Positions 53,525 through 64,000 of a stretch of DNA of 64,000 nt are shown piece after piece. The notes beneath the pieces are model-generated. The model ran no database searches. It was not told where the DNA came from and worked only from the letters and a program-made list of their open reading frames with translations. The DNA comes from Bathynomus jamesi. Lineage: Eukaryota > Arthropoda > Malacostraca > Isopoda > Cirolanidae. How positions within the stretch are numbered: position 1 is the stretch's first letter; every line of letters starts with the position of its first letter. Location of the stretch: assembly GCA_023014485.1 (NCBI GenBank), contig JAJOZX010012024.1, forward strand, positions 49,153 through 113,152. The letters run 5' to 3'. A program made the position numbers and the translations under genes.

Positions 53525-55286
53525 TATACTTAACATTAAAGCAAAACAATATATGCAATAATTAAAGTAAAAAAATAACTAGATGTCTCATTAAAGTATC
53601 AATCACTGCAGTATTAGTACTGAATCAGTAATACTTTCTAGCATACTAATAGGGCTAATATAATTAAAGATTTACTCATCATAGATTATTTCAAGAACTA
53701 AATATTTTCCTTCACATAAGCTAACTTAGATCAAAAGTTGGGGGGGGACATGTCCCCCCATCCTCCCCCGTTAGTTACGCCCCTGGTTTGAATCACTTGA
53801 AAAAAACTTTGTCTCACTCTGCAAACTTAGACTTTCTTAAATTCTTTTGCTTTACTATTCATTTGTTACCCAGTCTCAGAATAAAACTTTAATATCTGTT
53901 CCTTCTGGTGTAGAGAGACCTGTTATGCTCCTGAATAATTAATAGAACTAAGATCAATAAAGTATATAATGGTTCCTAGTACAAGTAAAAAGGGAGCTAA
54001 CTTAGAATACAGTGTTGTACTCACTATAAAATTAGTAGACTATGTAAATAAGTCATTGCCAGATTAGAACCAAAGAATGTAAATAAAAGAAAATAATAAC
54101 AACAATGTAGTATGTCATCACTTGGAGCTGATATTGATAACTAGGCTATGGTTGCTGACTATGTTTTGTTTCCTTCTAGAAGTTTGTTGCTTGAGACCAT
54201 ATAAAGAAAAATTGTATTACCATTCATTGAAGAGTAATAGACCCATTGAATAGAGAAGTCATGTTCATTTAGTAATAAATATGTTGTGATTGAATTAAGA
54301 CTGGTCATAGATTGATTTATTCAAATGAAGGTGTTTATGAAGGAATGATTATAAAGTGTTACCTGAACTTCTGAGCAACAAAGCAAAAAGCCAAGTACTG
54401 ACTGGTTATAATTAGTCCTAAATATTTTTTAATTTTATACAAACATTAGTTATAAATGTGAAATATTAATTTTGGAGTCTAATTATCTTCTTATATTTTT
54501 AGATATTTTGAAATGGTTGTCATGGATGGTGGGTTGAGTTTTGTTGGATACCTACCAAGTGTATCATTACTGGGAATAAAGATGCAAACCAGTTCCCAAA
54601 GTTCACTTGCTCCCTGTACATCTGTCTGAATATACTATTCCTTTTGAGGATTTCCTTTGAACGATTAGAGCTGTATTTCTCATTATCTGGCAGTAAAGTG
54701 GAAATGTCATTGTTAATCCCAATTAACTGCAATTTGTGAAAATGTGGCTACAGCTGCCCCTGGGGTTACCCTTTATGTCCTGATGAAAGGAAACTCCACT
54801 TGCATACTTTTGAATTGACCATATCTGCTTTACACAATAGTCTTCATTAGAGATGCCCTTAGCTCTACTGTAAAGATTGTATAGTCCTCTTGACTACCCT
54901 CCATTTTTAGATTGAGTGTCCCAGTCTTGGAAACTTATAATGGCATCATCTCGCAGAGTACTGAGATGAGGATAGCACTTGTACTCACTTTGGAGCTTTG
55001 GGCAGGATTGTATTATCCCAGTAGTGGGTTTTTAAGTTAAGATGCTCAGAAGGCTGTCAGTCTCTCAAAAATAATCCTTTTAAGCCGCAGTATTTACCCA
55101 TTTTAACTGTTGCTTCATTCATTTTATTCTTGTTATTCATTTTACCATTTTTCATTTGTCTCAATTTTATGGAATTTAATTTTTATCTTTTATTCTCTAA
55201 GTAAAAGTATATTTGGTGTTGGTGACATTGATGTTGCAATTGGTTAACTAATCACGCATTCTCATATAAAAACTGAATCTGAAAGT
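53525..55286. other. Intron sequence, no gene recognised
   Basis: About 1.8 kb of AT-rich sequence with no supported ORF. A G/C-rich inverted piece (53738-53786, ggggggacatgtcccccc) resembles the tip of a MITE of the type ending CAGGGGCGTAACTA, but I could not find the other end. Confidence 0.5.
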
Positions 55287-55531
55287 CTTGTAATTAGGGT
55301 GTCCATGTGTCCCAGTTTTCAGAGAGCTGTCCCAGTCTTTAGAAAAATTTTTTGGGAACAAAAATAGGACTCATCTTTCATTGGATTTCAGAAATTTTGA
55401 GAGTAAGTTAAATGAATCATGGCCTACATGAGTTATGGAGTTAGTTGGTATTCTGACATTACTGAAGGGGTTGGTGTTTATCTCTTTGTAAGAGTGGGGA
55501 TTTGATAAAATATTTTGTTTTGCTTTATATA

Positions 55532-56493
55532 AGCACACCAGACAAAAAATTAGTCACCCATATCAGAATGTACCTAATAACGTGTGATGGCGCCTCTGGC
55601 CTTGATAACCGCATGAATCTGGTGAGGCAGAGACTACGAGGTTGTGCATGTACTGAACATTGATTTGCTGCCACTCGTTCATCAGCCGGTCCCGAAGTTC
55701 CGCCAGAGTCCGTGGGTGTCTATTCCTGCGCTTCACTTTCTGTTTCCAGCCTGAACAACACCTTCGACGCATTCAGGATTAAAGGCTTCATTGGACCTGC
55801 GATGTACTCGTCGCCTCCCATCATTGGAGAACAAACAAAAATGGGACTCATCGGACCAAATTACACGTTTCCAATCTGCCGCAGTCCAGTTTTTGTGCCT
55901 CTGAGCCCATTTATAACGTGCCAATTTGTGACTTGCTGTTAACAGCAGCCTCTTCCGTGGTACCCTGCTCCAGATGTCCATCGCATGCAGTTCTCGTCGC
56001 AATGTCCATTCGGAAATTGGTCGCTGGAGAACCTCATTGGTTTCTTGGAGCAATTGTTCTCTGGTTTGAAAACGATTTGCAGTTACTAGACGAGAAACAT
56101 GGCAGTGGCCCCTATTGTCGAGAATTGTTTTCCGGCCACAGTTACGCCATCGATTGTCAGTTGATTGCGAACTACACCACTCTTTCTAAACTCGCTGGAC
56201 AGTACACATTGACACACCAACAAATTGGGCTACTTCAGACATTTTGTGTCCGTGGGCTCTGCCAAACACGATGGCTCCTTTTTGCCACTGAGTAACGTCT
56301 GCCTCACGACCCATTTTGCAGACTATATCCAACACACACTTTGTTCTTCACCACCTCACGAAACAGATCTGATCCTGTGTGCTACGTCACTGCTACTTGT
56401 CACTTACCAATGCTACATCAGCGCCCTCTGTGTGACCTTGAACTTCCTACTATCGGTGCTATTAGGGGTGACTAATTTTTTGTCCGGTGTACT
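55532..56493 (-). mobile_element. Tc1-like element
   Basis: The ends are AGCACACCAGACAAAAAATT and the inverted AGTACACCGGACAAAAAATT, both continuing AGTCACCC. TA flanks both sides (55530-55531 and 56494-56495). At 962 bp it is shorter than usual (1.3-1.6 kb). The transposase is on the minus strand. Confidence 0.92.
55563..56310 (-). pseudogene. Tc1-like transposase, truncated
   Basis: From 56310 the minus-strand frame gives a paired-like helix-turn-helix (MGREADVTQWQKGAIVFGR, VAQFVGVSMCTVQRVYKEW). Then come ISEWTLRRELHAMDIWSRVP, WAQRHKNWTAADWKRVIWSD with SHF (first catalytic Asp) and RRVHRRSNEAFNP. The next block is lost: the frame jumps near 55740 to the C-terminal PRTLAELRDRLMNEWQQI. The second Asp and the Glu are deleted. 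The copy is dead. Confidence 0.88.
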
Positions 56494-57008
56494 TATTTTA
56501 AGTTATTAATTATATACCATGCAAATGTGAAACTATATGGTGTGTATTATTATATTTAGTATTCATTTACTCTGTTAAAAAGTTATATTTTATCAACACA
56601 GAATTTTGTCTAGAAATATTTAGGCATATGTTAAATTAGTGGTCTGGAAAAAGGCATTCCTCATGCTGAAAACAGCCCAAAATGCTTGGGCTCCATGGGG
56701 CTCTATCCTGGACCCCATTGGGGGAGCTTAAACACTCCTACAAACCCCCTAATTGTGAGCCTCATTTCCCTTGGCATATATTTCAGGCATAATTATATCT
56801 GCACTCCACCTGACCCCTTTTCAAATTCATAGATCCTTCCCTGTCCTGGTTTTTCCAAGCACAAATCTGGACAACCTACTTGTAATAACTTGAAGATTTC
56901 TTGTGATAAAACTTTTTACTTCAGCTTTCTAAAATTATCAAAATTCACAATTATTTTTTATCTTTATCAAATATTTACATGTAATGTCTTTTTAAAAATT
57001 TGTTTCAG

Positions 57009-57230
57009 AGATCTGAAGATATGTGTCAGAAAGAAAGCCTTGAACTTTATGATTCAAATTCAGAGGAAATTTCAAAAGTTGAGAATCATAAACAAGATTG
57101 TAATGTGTTAATGTGTAAGCAAATTCTGTTCAGAAGAATTCAGTGTTCCAAATACCCACTGGTTAAGCTTAGAAAACTGAACATTAATGACCATAAATTG
57201 AGGACTGATGGTAAACCTTTAAATAAACAG
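57009..57230 (+). CDS. Zinc-finger gene, exon 3 (acidic linker)
   Basis: The exon follows the acceptor TTTAAAAATTTGTTTCAG and precedes the donor GTAAGA at 57231. It is 222 nt, phase 0 at both ends. It translates to RSEDMCQKESLELYDSNSEE, then NHKQDCNVLMCKQILF and RIQCSKYPLVKLRKLNINDH. A diverged duplicate is found at 61671-61858 (KESFELVDENDSE, FKQIECSEFPCVKLKQLEIN), in the same order before a duplicate finger exon. That conservation supports it as a real exon. Role: spacer between the N-terminus and the finger array. Confidence 0.75.
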
Positions 57231-57363
57231 GTAAGATGAAAAAGTTTTCTCAGTTCATTTGAAAGAAGTCTAGTGACAGTACTAACAGTAGTCAAATAGT
57301 AAAGCAGAGTAGAAGTCAGAAAGGTGAAAATCATTCTTTAAATATTATAATATAGGCCTAATT

Positions 57364-57864
57364 ATGAAAATAAAAACCCACTCTAATAGACAGTTTATTT
57401 CCACAACAGTTTCGATGCCCAATGGCATCCTCCTCGGGTGGATACAGAAAAACAAATGAACCAAAACAAGAGGGAAAAACAGTCCAGGAACCGACTGTTA
57501 AAAATTCGCACCTAGGTTAGATCCTATTCTCCCGACTCCAGAAGGGCATTTTCATTAAAGGGACCCACTTATAAGTACATTTGCACAAATTTAAAACTAT
57601 TTTCCTATTCTAAACATACAGATTCTATTATTTTTTTACATAATTATTACATTTATTATTAAATTTATTACATTTAATATTGCATTATTATTTATTACAG
57701 AAATTATAAATTTATTATTATATTGGTTATTACATTGTTGTTTATTATACAGAACTTATTTTGGTTCATTCGTTTTTCTGTATCCACCCAAGGAGGATGC
57801 CAGTGGGCATCGAAACTGTTGTGGAAATAAACTCTGTCTATTAGAGTGGGTTTTTATTTTCATA
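57364..57864. repeat. About 500-bp foldback repeat in intron 3
   Basis: The left arm runs ATGAAAATAAAAACCCACTC, then tttccacaacagtttcgatgc and ggatacagaaaaac. The right arm (57770-57864) is its reverse complement. The same arm sequence forms a short hairpin at 61901-62001. I could not find a target duplication. Confidence 0.88.
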
Positions 57865-58515
57865 TTTTGACCTTCACGTAGAAAAAAGTGAAGTTTTTTG
57901 CATTTATTATAGGCCTAATTAGTGACAAAACACACATGATGATTGGGATTGAAAAATTTGTGAGTTTACTTTGTTAAGAAATTATTTGAAATGAAAATGA
58001 ATTTGAGAATTAAGTGATTTTACTATTTTCTGTTTTACATAGTTGATTATAACAATTTTGATGCTTGCAATGAGTCTCAATAATGAGTTTGATTACATGA
58101 TGAAGCAAAGATTAATGCAGTAGGGATGTACTGGAAATCTGGGTATGGCACTGGAAAGCAGGAGCTGCAGCCCTTTTCTAAAGTATGAAACTATAAGTGG
58201 ATATTAAGTGAAAATCTTCCTCTGGCTAGTTTACCTCATAAGGTTCTAATAATATGATGGAAGTGAAGATGAATGAAGACTGCTCCAAAGTTTTAACTGA
58301 TAAGCAAGCTCCAGAAAAGTGAAATGAATGGGTTATTTTGGCAGAAAGTTTTAAAATAGTAAAACATAGAACATGTAATGTCTGTTTGAGAATTAGTTCT
58401 TGATGAAAATATTTGATTAAGCCATTTTAATCAGAATTGATGTATGCATATAACTATTTGCCACTCAGTTAGAGTAACCTATCCTCTTACCCTCTCTCAT
58501 CTGACTTAATTATGC
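57865..58515. other. Intron sequence, no feature recognised
   Basis: AT-rich, no ORF supported. Confidence 0.5.
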
Positions 58516-59625
58516 TTGAAATTAGAATGCCTTTCAAAGACGTTTTTTCTGCCCTATCTAGGCTTGACTGTAGGAAGTCCTGAAGGTCCCTTCTGTTGTT
58601 CTGAAGAACTGTGCTTCTGTGCTTACACCCTACCTAGGCAAATTATTTCATCTTTATCTTTGATCTGCTACTTTTTATTCATCCTATTCCAAAGAAGGGT
58701 GATCACCCAACTATCACCCAATTACTTTGATTTCTTGCCTTTCTAAAGTTTTTGAATGACCACTGTTCTTCTCCAAAGGCTATTAATAGTGGTGTTCTTC
58801 AGAGGCCTGTCCTGTCACACACTTCCTTTTATTTATTAACTAATAATCTTTTAAGTTGTACTTCTGATCCTATCCACTCCTATACCAATAATTCCACTTT
58901 TCATTTCTGCATTCACTTCACAAAGTGTCCCTCAACAATTACTCCATGCTTTGCATGAATCAGCTATGACAAACCAGACACCTGATTTTTCTGCTATCTC
59001 TGATTGGGACAGAAAAATTCTTGTGGCTTTCAATGTCTCAAAAACTCAGTTCCTTCATTTGTCTACTCCTCATAATCTTCCACGAAACTATCTCCTTATC
59101 TTTAACAATACACAACTTGATCCTCTTTCTGTAACATTCTTGGTGTTTCCTTGTAAAACAGCTTCTTAGAAGTTGTGTTATGCTGACTCTGCAGTTTCTT
59201 CATCCCCACTCATTTGCTGTCTCTGTACAGGGAGGAGTCTCATTTCCTCCTGTGAGGAACTGGGCAGAGTAAACCCACACAGCTCTACTTGACTGTGTGT
59301 AATCAAGGGCTTTTTGTTTCATCAATTTTCCACCTCATACTGCCTCTCTCCATTTTTTTCTTCACTGCAATATTTCCTCACTCTCTTTACTGTTTCTGCT
59401 ATGACAGACACTGCTCTTCTCAACACACTAACAGTATGTTGTCTCCTTTAATGAGAGCATGCAGTACCAGACTTCCAACACATTCTCATCACTTTTGTGT
59501 CCAACTCTATAACACAAGGGTTAATCAGTATTCTCAATCTTTATCTACTGAACTGGTCAACTTTGGAACAACCTTCCTCAGTCCATCTTTCACCATATCT
59601 TTGACCTTCAATTTTTGATGTGCCA
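58516..59625 (+). pseudogene. Degenerate LINE reverse transcriptase (jockey-like)
   Basis: Plus-strand frames, often shifted, contain YLLTNNLLSCTSDPIHSYTN (where FINDLLS and YADD are expected), ISDWDRKILVAFNVSKTQFL, LSTPHNLPRNYLL and, after a gap, HCSSQHTNSMLSPLM with TRLPTHSHHFCVQLYNTRVN. This pattern is a LINE family I know as common in crustacean and arachnid genomes. The catalytic Asp pair is lost and the middle is deleted. It lies in intron 3. Confidence 0.75.
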
Positions 59626-60689
59626 TGTGTCCAAACATTGCATAAACTCTGGACTTTGATTTTGGTACTCTCTTGTCGGAGAATGGGAGAGTATTTTACA
59701 GGCATTCACCCTTGGCCCCCTCTGCATCAATGAAAGGCATTGGATTGTTAATGTGAAGGATATAGGTTTGGCTCTCAACTGAGCCCAGATTTCAGTGATT
59801 AAGGTGTTTTCTATGGGTTTACCTTTGTAGAATAATGGGCAGGGCCTAAAAAACTATATATTCATTTCATTATAGGACCTATTACTATTGAGGTTAAACA
59901 TCCCCCAAATTCATCATTGTTATTCATATGATTTTGGTTGACTGAAATTAGTTTGAACTCAGGTTTAAAGAACAAATTAAGTATGATTTTTCTGTTTGGT
60001 AAGAAAACTTGTTCCCATTTCAAGCTTACTTTACTAAGCTAAATACTTCACTGACTTTTCTGTACATTGTCTCTGAACCAGATATTAATAAACTAAATTT
60101 TACTTCCACAGCATTTAGATAATGTTAGGGTATTTCACTGGCAAAATGATTTTAATCAATATAGAGAATTTTTAAATTTGTATGGAAGAGGGTTAGTATA
60201 TTTTGACATAATAGTAAATGTAAGGCAAACTTAAGCTACAGAAGCTCAGGGGTGTCAGTATCTCCCAGTTGTGGTAGGAGTGGGCAGACTTGAGCCACAC
60301 ACAGATACAAATGCTTATCAAATCAGCCCTTAACTCATCCACTCACTCAAACAAGAGAAAGTATAGGTTGTCTGCAAATCCTTTACAGTACAAGATCAAT
60401 TTATGGTGTAGAAATTCTTAGAAATTAGCTGATATAGAACTAATCATACATGAATTATTCAAGAATATTTTAATTAAACCATTGAATAAAAACTAATAGT
60501 GAAGAAAGAATGGTGTAGAAACAACACAGTAAACTGCAGAATTAAAAAATTATTTGTATTTTGATCAATGAGAAGTTTGTTTGCATTCTCTGTAGCAGGA
60601 AAAATATGAAACAAATATTCTGGTTTTAGCTGAGTAATTGGCTAAAAACCAAATGTTCCAACTAAACTAATTTTATAAATCATTTGCAG
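59626..60689. other. Intron 3 remainder, no feature recognised
   Basis: AT-rich. It ends with the splice acceptor TTTTATAAATCATTTGCAG at 60689. Confidence 0.55.
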
Positions 60690-61643
60690 GATTCCAACCC
60701 AAAGCAGCAGAACCCAATAACAGAATTGCTTAATTTTGAACATAATGGAAACCATAAAGACCAACTCATAGAAAAGATTATATTTAAGTGTTATATTTGC
60801 ACTTATTGGACAAAGTTCAAGAAAAATCTTAGAAGGCATTTAAGAGTTCATACTGGAGAAAAAACTTTTAAATGTGATATTTGTTCTTACACTACAGCAC
60901 TCAGAAGTAGTCTTCAAAAGCATTTAACAGTTCATACTGGAGAAAAACCTTTTAAATGTGATATTTGTTCTTACACTGCAGCACAGAAATGTAATCTTCA
61001 ACAACATGTAAGAATTCATACTGGAGAAAAACCTTTTAAATGTGATATTTGTTCTTATACTACAGCATCCAGAAGTAATCTTCCAAAGCATTTAAGAGTT
61101 CATACTGGAGAGAAACCTTTTAAATGTGCTATTTGTTCTTACACTACAGCACAAAAAAGTAGTCTTCAAAAGCATTTAAAAGAAGTTCATACTAGAGAAA
61201 AACCTTTTAAATGTGATATTTGTTCTTACACTGCAGCACGCAAATATCAAATTCAAGAGCATTTAAAAGTTCATACTGGAGAAAAACCTTTTAAATGTGA
61301 TATTTGTTCTTATACTGCAACGCGAAAAAGTAGTCTTCGAAGTCATTTAAAAATTCATACTGGAGAAAAACCTTTTCAGTGTGATATTTGTTCTTATGCT
61401 GCAGCAAAAAGAAGTACTCTTCAACAGCATGTAAGAGTTCATACTAGAGAAAAACCTTTTAAATGTGGTATTTGTTCTTACACTACAGCATACAAAAGTC
61501 ATCTGCGATTGCATTTAAGAGTTCATACTGGAGGCCATGAAAGCCTCACCCTGAAAGGGCAGGGTTGTCAGATCAAAGATGAATTAATAGATGATGTTTC
61601 TGTAAAAGAGGAACCAATTGATTTCAGCATTATTGAAAATTAA
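60690..61643 (+). CDS. Zinc-finger gene, last exon: nine C2H2 fingers
   Basis: After the acceptor TTTGCAG the frame starts DSNPKQQNPITELLNFEHNG (phase 0) and runs 317 codons to TAA at 61641-61643. Nine C2H2 fingers start at residue 34 (CYICTYWTKFKKNL) and repeat about every 28 residues with TGEKPFKCDICSYTTA linkers. All Cys and His positions are present. Finger 5 has one extra residue between its His pair (HLKEVH), and two linkers read TREKPF. The C-terminus is acidic with DELIDDVSVKEEPIDFSIIE; VKEE fits a SUMO acceptor site. Krueppel-type arrays like this bind DNA in the nucleus, so a transcription factor role is likely but the target is unknown. The uniform fingers suggest a lineage-specific expansion. 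Confidence 0.93.
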   Translation, partial: DSNPKQQNPITELLNFEHNGNHKDQLIEKIIFKCYICTYWTKFKKNLRRHLRVHTGEKTFKCDICSYTTALRSSLQKHLTVHTGEKPFKCDICSYTAAQKCNLQQHVRIHTGEKPFKCDICSYTTASRSNLPKHLRVHTGEKPFKCAICSYTTAQKSSLQKHLKEVHTREKPFKCDICSYTAARKYQIQEHLKVHTGEKPFKCDICSYTATRKSSLRSHLKIHTGEKPFQCDICSYAAAKRSTLQQHVRVHTREKPFKCGICSYTTAYKSHLRLHLRVHTGGHESLTLKGQGCQIKDELIDDVSVKEEPIDFSIIEN

Positions 61644-61670
61644 ATTGAGAGCCCCAAAACTTTGTTTTTG

Positions 61671-61858
61671 AAAGAAAGTTTTGAACTTGTAGATGAAAAT
61701 GATTCAGAGAGAGAGATTTTCAAGACCAAGGAGCTAAAATTGATGAGGAAATTCTTTTCAAACAAATTGAATGTTCTGAATTTCCATGTGTTAAGCTTAA
61801 ACAACTGGAAATTAATGATGATAAACTGAATGATGATAGAAACCCTTCAAAAACACAG
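61671..61858 (+). pseudogene. Degenerate duplicate of exon 3
   Basis: In two frames (shift near 61725) the translation KESFELVDENDSE and then EEILFKQIECSEFPCVKLKQ, LEINDDKLNDDRNPSKTQ matches exon 3 of the zinc-finger gene at 57009-57230. It ends in CAG like that exon, but no donor GT follows. It is a broken tandem duplicate of the locus. Confidence 0.8.
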
Positions 61859-61900
61859 AAGCATTCTCAACAAAACTTAAGAATGCAGTTTTAAATGAAG

Positions 61901-62001
61901 GAAGTTTATTTCCACAACAATTTTGATGCCCACTGGCCCAGTGGACATCGAAACTGTTGTGGAAATAAACTCTGTCTATTAGAGTGGGTTTTTATTATCA
62001 T
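61901..62001. repeat. About 100-bp hairpin related to 57364-57864
   Basis: The arms gtttatttccacaacaattt and the inverted aaactgttgtggaaataaac meet at gcccactggcccagtggac. The right part continues TCTATTAGAGTGGG like the larger foldback. It lies between the duplicate exon and the duplicate fingers. Confidence 0.85.
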
Positions 62002-62003
62002 AG

Positions 62004-62221
62004 TGTGAGGAGTGTTTTTTTAGTGCAGCAACAAAGTCCAAGCTTAAACAGCATGTAAGAATTCAGACTGGAGAAAGGCCCATCAGATGTGGGGAGTGTT
62101 CTTTTAGTGCAACACAGGGCTCTAGCCTTGAAAACCATGTGAAAATACACACTGGAAAAAGTGTTCATTTAGTGCAGCAACAAAGTATAGGCTCAAAGAG
62201 CATGAAAGAATCCACACAGGG
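62004..62221 (+). pseudogene. Degenerate C2H2 fingers, duplicate of the last exon
   Basis: The plus strand reads CEECFFSAATKSKLKQHVRI, then QTGERPIRCGECSFSATQGS and SLENHVKIHTG. After a frame change comes another FSAATKYRLKEHERIHTG-like piece. Linkers and the Cys/His spacing are still visible, but the array is short, shifted and without a start. It belongs to the broken duplicate of the locus. Confidence 0.82.
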
Positions 62222-62554
62222 AACTTCCCATGTGGTCCCAGCATGTTGTAAAAGGTGACTAAAAGTAAGGGATGGGTGTGGGGGAAACCCCTCCCACCTG
62301 TAATTTTCCACAAACAAGAATGGGACATAATGTCTACTAAGGAAAGCTCACACACTGGCAAGATGTCACCCAGGATAAAAAGGTCCCCTCAACCTGCTTA
62401 CGCACCAGGGTGGGTGAGGAGAGCTATGGTGCAACTTTTCTCAAACCCAGAGAAGAAACAACTTCACCAAAGGGATCATTGCAGGGGACCCTACCAGGTC
62501 AAAATAATGACCCTGGACCCCAGCAGTATCAATGAAAAGTGGCCCCAAAAAACT

Positions 62555-63571
62555 ATGTAGGTATGATAAGATAAAGTGGACAATTGAAGAAAAGACAATT
62601 TTGCACTGCTCCAAATACTCTCAGTTTGAGAAATGAAACAGACAAAAGAATGTAATGATAGAACAGACCAGAAAATCCAACCTACTGGAAGAAAAGAGAA
62701 ACACCTCTGTCAAGAAGTTACAATCACTAGCCTCACAAGTGCATAAGTACCTTACAGAGGAGGAATTATTCACATCAAGCAAAAAGCCCTTAGGGAAGCA
62801 AATGAGGACTACATTGCCAGATAAGAAGAAAGAGGGAAAAAATGAAAAGATTGTGGACAAGAGAAAAGAAATAGATACTGATATGGACTACAAAGTATGC
62901 CAGACAGAAGCATGAGACAGAAGGATATCACAAGGGAATGGAGAGACATCATCTTCCACCTTTGCCCATGTAAGAGAGAGGCTCCAGCTACAAGATTGAC
63001 TACTCAGAAGCACAATTTCATAGCCCAGAAAATTTTCAGTGAACAAGAAATAGAATATATGAATGATGAAATAGATAAGCTTATCCGCAATGAAATCAGC
63101 CAAATAATGAACCCGATTCCACTATTCCAGTGCCTTGATATAGCACAAAATATTGATGATGATTCATCTGATAGCTCATTGGATACACAAAGCAGGCAGC
63201 ACACCAGCCAACATTCTTTAACCAATCCAAACCACCAGGTAGGAATGGGTGGCTCACCACCCAGTTTGCCTGAATCTTTTGACTCATCAGACTCATCATT
63301 ATCTTCCCCAGTCAGATTAAGAACACCTCCCCCCTCACCACCACCACGACATGAAGATATAGATTTACAGCAAATGGAAATAGAGGAGGAATTAGCAAAT
63401 CTAATTGAAATTGTTAAAACCATGAATATGGAAAACCAGCCCCAACTGATCAAACTTAGTAAAAATAGACAGTTTACACAACAATTATACAGAGTATATG
63501 TAGCAATTAATAGACTAGTCCCAGTTAACATAGACCTTACTGAACTTAAGTCAATTATGTTGCTGGCCTAA
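62555..63571 (+). pseudogene. Unassigned ORF region, retroelement-like N-terminus
   Basis: Three frames follow one another. The first has DKIKWTIEEKTILHCSKYSQ (a Trp and Glu-Glu pattern like SANT/Myb repeats). The second, 62655-62915, has EKRNTSVKKLQSLASQVHKY. The third, 62897-63571, has EWRDIIFHLCPCKREAPATR, LTTQKHNFIAQKIFSEQEIE, an acidic/Ser-Pro-rich linker (SSDSSLDTQSRQ, RTPPPSPPPRHED) and the helical end LYRVYVAINRLVPVNIDLTE. A W--EE box followed by a T-QK--I box occurs in the N-terminal parts of some LINE-type polyproteins, so I suspect a retroelement. No RT follows before the window end. The function is not known. Confidence 0.35.
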
Positions 63572-64000
63572 ATATGCAAAAGAAACTTGTCCCAAACTTC
63601 AGACCAACCCCCCCTCCCCCCCAGTCAAAACCATAAGTGTAAACCAAAACCTCCTCCCTGAAAAGTTAAATTAACTAAATACAAGCTAACTTACACAAGC
63701 CAGGTGAGAACTGAACCAATTAAAACAATATTTCCAAACACCCTGACAACAAGGAAAACTCAAAAAACAAATAGGGATAATAAAGAGAAAGTATAACAAG
63801 AGATAATAAACTACATGACAAGGCACTGGAATTGGTAGGAAAAATCCAGCCATAGCCAATAGAATCAGGAATAAACAAAAGCAGATTGACATGAAAAACC
63901 AGAACAAACAATTTTCATCCAACCCTAGAGACTTACCAAAATCTCATTAGAGAAAGAACAGCAGTCCATGACCCATCAGATCAAATGAAGTTGGAGTCAT
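63572..64000. other. No gene recognised at the window end
   Basis: Purine-rich plus strand with a C run (63609-63621). It may continue the element of the preceding entry. No domain visible. Confidence 0.4.

Larger units (their letters stand above)
55295..56878. mobile_element. hAT MITE (TAGGG type) interrupted by a Tc1 element
   Basis: The ends are TAGGGTGTCCATGTGTCC and the inverted TAGGTTGTCCAGATTTGTGC. CTTGTAAT flanks both sides (55287-55294 and 56879-56886), a perfect 8-bp duplication. Without the Tc1 element at 55532-56493 it is about 620 bp and noncoding. The first bases match copy A (TAGGGTGTCC). Confidence 0.88.

Noticed and set aside
53738..53786. G/C-rich inverted segment as a MITE
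   Set aside because: Only one tip is visible; no partner end or target duplication found.
1..64000. tRNA, rRNA or other structured RNA genes
   Set aside because: I saw no tRNA-like A and B boxes with a cloverleaf and no rRNA sequence; a tRNAscan/Infernal run would be needed to exclude degenerate copies.

Overview
This is eukaryotic nuclear DNA, most likely from an arthropod and plausibly a decapod crustacean. The call rests on low gene density, AT-rich composition, GT-AG introns, a C2H2 zinc-finger gene with SYTTA-type fingers, and a transposon community of CR1-like LINEs, Ty3/gypsy, mariner/Tigger/Tc1 and hAT elements. The species call is inference. The window holds one recognisable cellular gene, a four-exon C2H2 zinc-finger gene at 47000-61643 (+). 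Nearly everything else is transposable element.

Layout. 1-1182: 3' end of a CR1-like LINE. 1183-1648: a 231-bp tandem repeat. 1874-4500: a hAT-like transposon (copy A) inside an (AT)n tract. 4516-5419: a deleted mariner. 5480-5589: a mini-mariner MITE. 5981-45604: one mariner-like element, flanked by TA on both sides, swollen to almost 40 kb by insertions within insertions. Inside it lie two CR1-like LINE copies (L2, now in two halves, and L3). L2 is split by a Ty3/gypsy element (gypsy-2, 8553-40592, target duplication ATGT). Gypsy-2 is in turn interrupted by gypsy-1 (9744-23350, duplication TATA, itself carrying hAT-like copy B at 11801-15289), a 587-bp snap-back hAT MITE (23707-24293), a long foldback element (26145-28519, with a pogo-type MITE inside), hAT-like copy C (28565-31938), a 220-bp MITE placed exactly at copy C's edge (31940-32159), and a hAT remnant (33531-35611). 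Most of these boundaries are supported by terminal repeats plus target-site duplications that I could read directly.

45611-64000 is the zinc-finger locus. The exon candidates are 47000-47160, 49119-49202, 57009-57230 and 60690-61643, with matching phase 0 junctions. Exon 1 seems to carry a 1-nt frameshift. The introns contain Tigger-like, hAT and Tc1 elements and LINE fragments. A degenerate duplicate of the last two exons lies just downstream, followed by an unassigned retroelement-like ORF region.

Most unusual content: (1) three diverged autonomous-type copies, plus MITEs, of a hAT-like transposon group sharing TAGGGTGK-type termini, 8-bp target duplications and a D-x(2)-x-VNTG-type transposase core; (2) gypsy-2, whose pol region reads protease, RT, RNase H, an OTU-fold domain with Ser at the expected catalytic Cys, a second retropepsin-like domain, then integrase; (3) the depth and legibility of the nest, which lets the insertion order be reconstructed; (4) a 15-bp in-frame minisatellite within the pol gene of gypsy-1.
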